Position numbers and translations under genes: made by a program. Below, piece after piece: positions 59,346 through 64,000 of a stretch of 64,000 nt of DNA. Source of the stretch: Stromatinia cepivora (lineage: Eukaryota > Ascomycota > Leotiomycetes > Helotiales > Sclerotiniaceae); contig RCTD01000012.1 of assembly GCA_014898415.1 (NCBI GenBank), positions 1,488,001-1,552,000 of the forward strand, given 5' to 3'. The notes beneath the pieces were generated by a model that had not been told where the DNA came from, did not search any database, and saw nothing but the letters and a program-made list of their open reading frames with translations. Numbering within the stretch: position 1 is the stretch's first letter; every line of letters begins with the position of its first letter.

Positions 59346-61420
59346 TCAACGACGCCTCTGCTCCATATCCTCCTGTCTTGGAGGAGGCATATTCATGGCT
59401 TCTCTCGCTGCCCTCAAGGTAGTTTGGTTTATTTTCAACTCTACACTATAATCCCCAAAGGCCCCAACCATCTCTCTAAGTCCGCTTTTCAGGACAGCGA
59501 GTAGCAAATCCACCTCGGGGCTCTCTTGTCTTCCTTCTACATCGGTCCAATGTGCTCCCAACCTGGTCCTAAACTTCTGCACTTTCATAATCGTCTTGGT
59601 ATATGTCTCCACGATATCCTTGATGTCCTTCTGTACCTTCCCATATTTGTCTTCAACAAGGCTGCACACAGCAAACCTAGTTATCGAGTCGATAGCATCA
59701 ACGATGATACCTAGATCGCCATAGGGGGTTCCTAACACTACGCTTGCAATCTCTTTTCGATATTCCTGCCTGAACGGTTTTCCGAATGGTAGCCTGAGAA
59801 TTACAATCGCCTGCTCACGTAAGATTTTCTGGATTCCCTCCGGCTGTTGAAATTGTGTGGGCAGTGCGGCTTTAATCGCTGCCTTTTTCTCATCGTCCTT
59901 CAACTGGTGGCTACGAGATATCTTATCAGGTGGTGATAGTTCCCCCTGACTCTTTGCAAATGAGCCAACCATTTCCAGATAACGCCTACTTCTTGACTCT
60001 GCTGGTTCGGGTTTTTTCATAAGGCCACCCTCTGGTTCCTTCTTCAGGGATTCGGTCAATAAACGAGGAAGTGATGATACTGGGTCCTGTATCTCCTGCT
60101 CCTCATACACACTGATCACCGGTGGTTGTTTTTTCGGATCATATTCTTCGATACGCTGGTTGATCTCATTAATTGTCTCGAGGCATGCTGCAAGGATTTG
60201 AGACCAAGCTGAACCGCCCACACGGTCAATGTCTTCGAAGATGGCTTTCCGCCTTCCCTGGTACCGTTGTGCAATTTCTACGAGTTCCCAAAATGCGAAA
60301 GCCTGAACGATGTTAATACAATCTCATATGAGGAGCTTGGGTGATGGGGCTTACTCTTGTTTGCAACTTCTTACCCTTTAATCCAGTCAACAAACTCCCA
60401 TTTGGATCTCGAGATTCATAGGTAATTGGTCTGTCATTCTTCAAAGGCGCTTGCGCCACATAAACCGAGAACGCGAGATTTCCAAATTCCCACAATAACG
60501 TAAGCATGAGCCCGGCATTAATCGTCCTAAGCACCATGGTCCAGTGGAAAGGCAACTCATTTGGGGGAGTAGCAGCTTTTGGTAGGTTCCAGAAAATCTT
60601 TGCAAATGAACGAGTAAACCCCCACACACTCTCTCTAATATTGAACGTGTAAATCGGTAAGATGAAAGGGACAGGAAGGCTAATATTCATAGAATAGATA
60701 AAGGGGGATACCACCGCCATGATGGCAACGCGCTTGAGACAGCTTATAGCTAGAGGCATCGCCTTCGCTTTCAATTGTATCGTTGGGAGTACAGTTGTAT
60801 GTGAAGGTTGCTCGGATGAAACTTCTGGTCCGGTCTTCGCAAGTGGAATATCGATCTGATCATAGTCATACGATAGGTGAAATCCAGCTTGTACAATAGC
60901 ATTAAATAAGAGAAACATAGTTAAATAAATGGGTTTCTCGTTCAATATTGGTCGACTGGTTTTTGCTGCAAGCTTGATGCGATTGAGACCTGCGCTCTCA
61001 GGAACTGACCATATGTATATCTCGCTGAAAAACCATGCAGAAAAGAGATACCAAAGTGCTGTCTGAACCGTCTGAAATTTGGGCGCATATTGTATAAATG
61101 TGTGGAAGGTCGAGTTTGAGGTCCGTATTCCGACGTGTAGTTGGGCTACTCGAAGGATGAATATCATAAATGCGCATATGAAGAAAAGGCCGGTTCTGAT
61201 GCCAGCCCTACCCAAAGGGAACCATGACCAAAGGACTGCAGGATTTGGTTAGCATGTTCAATTTGTGAAGCTGAAGATACATACATGAATTCCATTCCCC
61301 AATCCATACCGCTTCGATGTAGCATACTGCTGCCAATACAGCTGTTGCCAATGCAAATCTTCTGTGCAAGGCTGGAGTTAAAAAGTCCTTATAAGGACGA
61401 ATCCGTACTGCAGGCGGCAT
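59346..61420 (-). CDS. NDC1: Nucleoporin Ndc1 (nuclear pore and spindle pole body insertion factor)
   Basis: Integral nuclear-envelope protein that anchors nuclear pore complexes and inserts the spindle pole body. Exons 61420-61285, 61235-60355 and 60302-59346; intron phases agree and give 657 residues (yeast 655). The N terminus PYKDFLTPALHRRFALAT is typical. Six hydrophobic segments fit the Ndc1 topology: AVLAAVCYIEAVW, LFFICAFMIFILRVAQL, ALWYLFSAWFFSEIYIW, YLTMFLLFNAIVQAGFHL, AIMAVVSPFIYSM, and NAGLMLTLLWEFGNLAF. A long soluble C-terminal half follows, with conserved AFAFWELVEIAQRY and DRVGGSAWSQILAACL. An in-frame extension upstream lacks an ATG, so MPPAVRIR is the start. Confidence 0.9.
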
Positions 61421-61795
61421 GGTGGGAAATTTGTGAAGAAGTTGCGTCTTAAAAGACTTAACATCAATAAGAGGAATCAAGATCTATGAAGGTTACTTGT
61501 TCTTGTTCTTGTTCATGTTGTCGTTGTCGGACGAGTAAATAAAGATAGAACTCTTTTGTTGACATTCAATCTCTAGATAAAATAAATTTAGAGTTGGTAG
61601 ACGCGAAAGGTCCGCTCAGCTAGAGCTACAGCGACTAGTGACCCTAGAGAGAGAGAGGAAATGGCCCTAGCGAGATAAGGTTATGGAACATCATTAGTTT
61701 ATAGTCAAAACAGGCTGCGAGCGAATTTCGTTTGTATCTAAAACACAAATTTTACTCTCATTTGAAAAGATTTTTTATTTATCAAATAATAAATC
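61421..61795. promoter_or_regulatory. Bidirectional promoter of NDC1 and the syntaxin gene
   Basis: The 375 bp between divergent start codons hold both promoters. CTTGTTCTTGTTCTTGTTC near 61497 is a short tandem run. The AAA-rich stretch just before the plus-strand ATG suits fungal initiation context. Confidence 0.5.
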
Positions 61796-62666
61796 ATGTC
61801 CTTCGATCAGTTATCATCGCTGGAGTCGCAACCGACCACCATGCGCAGAGAGGATGATCCTCAATATGCGGATGATCCGGAATTCCAACGGTTATCGCAA
61901 GACCTTATGACGAAGCTCTTCTCATTGACAGGAAATATCTCGAGACTTTCAAATGAGATAAATTTATTGGGAACGAAGAGGGATACGGAAAGGGTTCGGG
62001 AAAGAGTGCACGATCTTTTGGAAGAGTCAAAGGACACCTTCAAGGAGGTTGGCGATGGCGTCAAGAAGATACAATCATGGGAGGATGTTAGTGTAAGTAA
62101 TGAGCTGGATTAGATAATGTAGATGGAGTATTAATAGTTGATGATAGCCATCGCAAAAATATACTCAAGCAAAGCTTGCGCGAGAGTTCCAGAATAACTT
62201 GACCGAATTCCAAAATGTGCAGCGCCGAGCACTTGAGAAGCAGCGATCTTCTGCCACGGCAGCACGAACGGCAATGGAAGAAGCGCAATCACCAGGAGCT
62301 GAGGGCGGAAATCAATTTGGGCAGCAACAATCTCAAGAACAGCTAAGGTTGGCTTCGCAGGATGAAGTTGATTTTCAAGATTCGTTGATTGTAGAACGTG
62401 AAGCCGAGATCCGGAATATCGAACAAGGTGTCACTGAATTGAACGAGTTATTCCGAGATGTGGCACATATTGTCAACGAGCAAGGCGAGACCCTCGATAC
62501 AATTGCCAACAATGTGGAGAACGTACATTCGGATACAAGAGGGGCAGATCTGGAATTGAGGAGTGCCGCAAGATATCAAAAGAATGCTCGGTCGAAGGCT
62601 TGTTGCCTACTATTGATTTTGGCCGTCATCCTCACTATCATCATATTGGCAGCCACGCTAGGCTAG
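61796..62666 (+). CDS. PEP12: Endosomal/vacuolar Qa-SNARE syntaxin (Pep12-like)
   Basis: Target-membrane SNARE, probably mediating fusion at late endosome or vacuole. Exons 61796-62092 and 62148-62666, phase 0; the 55-bp intron has GTAAGT and TAG boundaries. Product 271 residues. The N-terminal Habc helices (about 25-130) include SQDLMTKLFSLTGNISRL and end in YTQAKLAREFQNNLTEFQNVQRRALE, typical of the Pep12/syntaxin-7 group. The SNARE motif is about 178-240 and contains IEQGVTELNELFRDVAHIVNEQGETLDTI, with the central zero-layer Gln and the QaSNARE pattern. A single C-terminal membrane anchor (CCLLLILAVILTIIILAATLG) ends the protein. Vam3 is the alternative family member. Confidence 0.85.
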
Positions 62667-63241
62667 ACGATTTTCTTTGGGACGGTTCAATGTGTTATAT
62701 TCATGGGGGGAGTTTTGGCGTTCTTCCCATGGCATCTTGCTTCTATGTCTCTACACTTCCCTTGTCCTTTCTAACTGAGCCCGGAATGTTTTTAGAACCA
62801 TTTTCATCATGGAAGTGACGGGGAGGGAGGCCATCTTCTCAAGGTCCTTTTATCGGCCTTGGAAACTAATATACGATATCTAAACTCCTCTCCGCATGGC
62901 TCCTATGTAATTGATTGATAGTTTTATCGGCTCGTCTAAAGTTTTATACAACTCCATCATGGCGGTTAGTATCAGCAAGAATGAGTGACAAGAGCAAACT
63001 ATAAAATACATAAACTTCAGCCAATAGATTCTATTACTGGATATGTATAATTGATATTAGTTGTTTTGTTCTCTCATTGATAAACGAATTTTTCTGTACC
63101 TCACATCACAACCCATGATTGCCTGACATCATCACAAGGCTTCGTCTGTCACCCGAGCGTTGTTCTCCATACATTGAAAGATTCGCGTTGCCTTGTAAAG
63201 TAAGAACATCAACATCGTACTATCATACTCACGATTCCACT
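62667..63241. other. Intergenic region between the syntaxin gene and RTT106
   Basis: It holds the syntaxin 3' end and the RTT106 promoter. A short frame to 62818 is chance. No feature recognised. Confidence 0.5.
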
Positions 63242-64000
63242 ATGGGTATTGAATTGGATCAAGCTAGTCTACAAAAAGCTTTTCAATCTCGTCCAGATAT
63301 ACAGAATGCCATAGCAGCAGCATCACAGGGTAAGTGCATATCTCTCAGCCTTGCAAGAAAAAGAAGTATCTAGATAAACAACATTGCGCCCACAACTTTG
63401 GAAGAAGTAATACCTCCAATTCCTTGGCTAACCATTAAATACAGCTGGCCCAGAATATATCGAGCTTTTCAATCAGATTTCCCTACACGTCTGCGAGACG
63501 ATATCCCAGCAAATCTCAGAACCAACTTCGAAGAAGCGCCGCATAGATGAGAGCCTTGCAAGTCGAAGTATCCAGAATGGCGCAAATAGCACAAACACCG
63601 CCGGAAGTGCGCCTGCCACTGGAGAAGATACAATTTTGCTTGAGATCAAGGAGATCTCTGTGGTGATACCACAGCGCAAAAAATTTACCCTTTGTTTTAC
63701 ATCAACACATCTCTACGCACGATTACCGACCTCTGAGGAGCCTGTGTCTGGCATGAGCTATGCCTGGAAGGACATTGGTATTTCTCATGCTCTTGCATCA
63801 CCAGACTTTTGCTAACTAAGTGTACCTGTAGAATATGTATTTTGTCTTCCGGTCCCAGAGAAAACGCAAAAACAATACAATTACATACTCTTTCCCAAAA
63901 ACTCTAATATATCGCCGTCCAAACCTTCAGCCTCTGCATCACCCATACCTGAACCTTTAGTCTTTACGATTACAGACGGCGCGCCAAAAGCGGGGACTAT
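63242..64000 (+). CDS. RTT106: Histone chaperone Rtt106, 5' part (truncated by window end)
   Basis: Chaperone for H3-H4 in replication-coupled chromatin assembly and silencing. Exons 63242-63329, 63445-63777 and 63832 onward; the reading frame runs off the window end, so only about 196 residues of some 450 are visible. Landmarks are the N-terminal LQKAFQSRPDIQNAIAAAS, a nuclear-type basic motif TSKKRRIDES, the first pleckstrin-type core ILLEIKEISVVIPQRKKFTL and YAWKDI, then EYVFCLPVPEKTQKQYNY and EPLVFTITDGAPKAGT. Introns of 115 and 54 bp follow GT-AG. The start ATG is in a suitable context. Confidence 0.9.

Overview
The window looks like nuclear DNA of a filamentous ascomycete. Its genes carry short (about 50-120 bp) GT-AG introns with fungal-type CTAAC/CTGAC branch sites. 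Gene content is Pezizomycotina-like: HET-domain remnant, Mtr4, KGD4, Rtt106, and a fungal C2H2 factor rich in Ser/Pro. Compact multi-exon genes sit between long AT-rich spacers full of microsatellites. The protein flavour fits a leotiomycete, perhaps Sclerotiniaceae (Botrytis/Sclerotinia type). That placement is inference from memory of such proteins, not a search result.

Left part (1-13.6 kb) is dense and almost all housekeeping: diphosphomevalonate decarboxylase (-), holocytochrome c-type synthase (+), a DUF647/RUS-family membrane protein (-), Kgd4/Ymr31 (-), Mediator subunit Med18 (+), cytochrome oxidase subunit Cox8 (-) and, from a shared 333-bp promoter, the exosome helicase Mtr4 (+). 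A 5.1-kb gene-free spacer with simple repeats leads to a large DENN protein with a C1 zinc finger (18.7-22.3 kb). From 24 to 26.2 kb lies a decayed HET-domain gene. It is followed by argininosuccinate lyase (-), Vfa1 (+) and the dual-specificity phosphatase Yvh1 (-), which uses a GC-AG intron.

The right part opens with about 9 kb without recognisable genes (34.8-43.9 kb), upstream of a C2H2 zinc-finger protein whose proximal leader has two upstream ORFs. Next come a cluster of three tandem fold-back (hairpin) elements at 48.0-48.5 kb and a putative cyclase-family hydrolase (-). A lineage-specific block (51-56.5 kb) holds two or three orphan genes, a degenerate tandem repeat and a very AT-rich island. 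The window ends with Ach1 CoA-transferase (-), the nucleoporin Ndc1 (-) divergent from a Pep12-like syntaxin (+), and the 5' part of the histone chaperone Rtt106 (+).

The genes do not form one pathway. A mitochondrial theme recurs (haem attachment to cytochrome c, Cox8, Kgd4, Ach1), as do RNA/chromatin functions (Mtr4, Med18, Rtt106) and membrane traffic (DENN, Vfa1, Pep12). Exon boundaries below were read by eye and checked for phase; no expression data were available. The strongest unexplained structure is the triple fold-back cluster at 48.0-48.5 kb.
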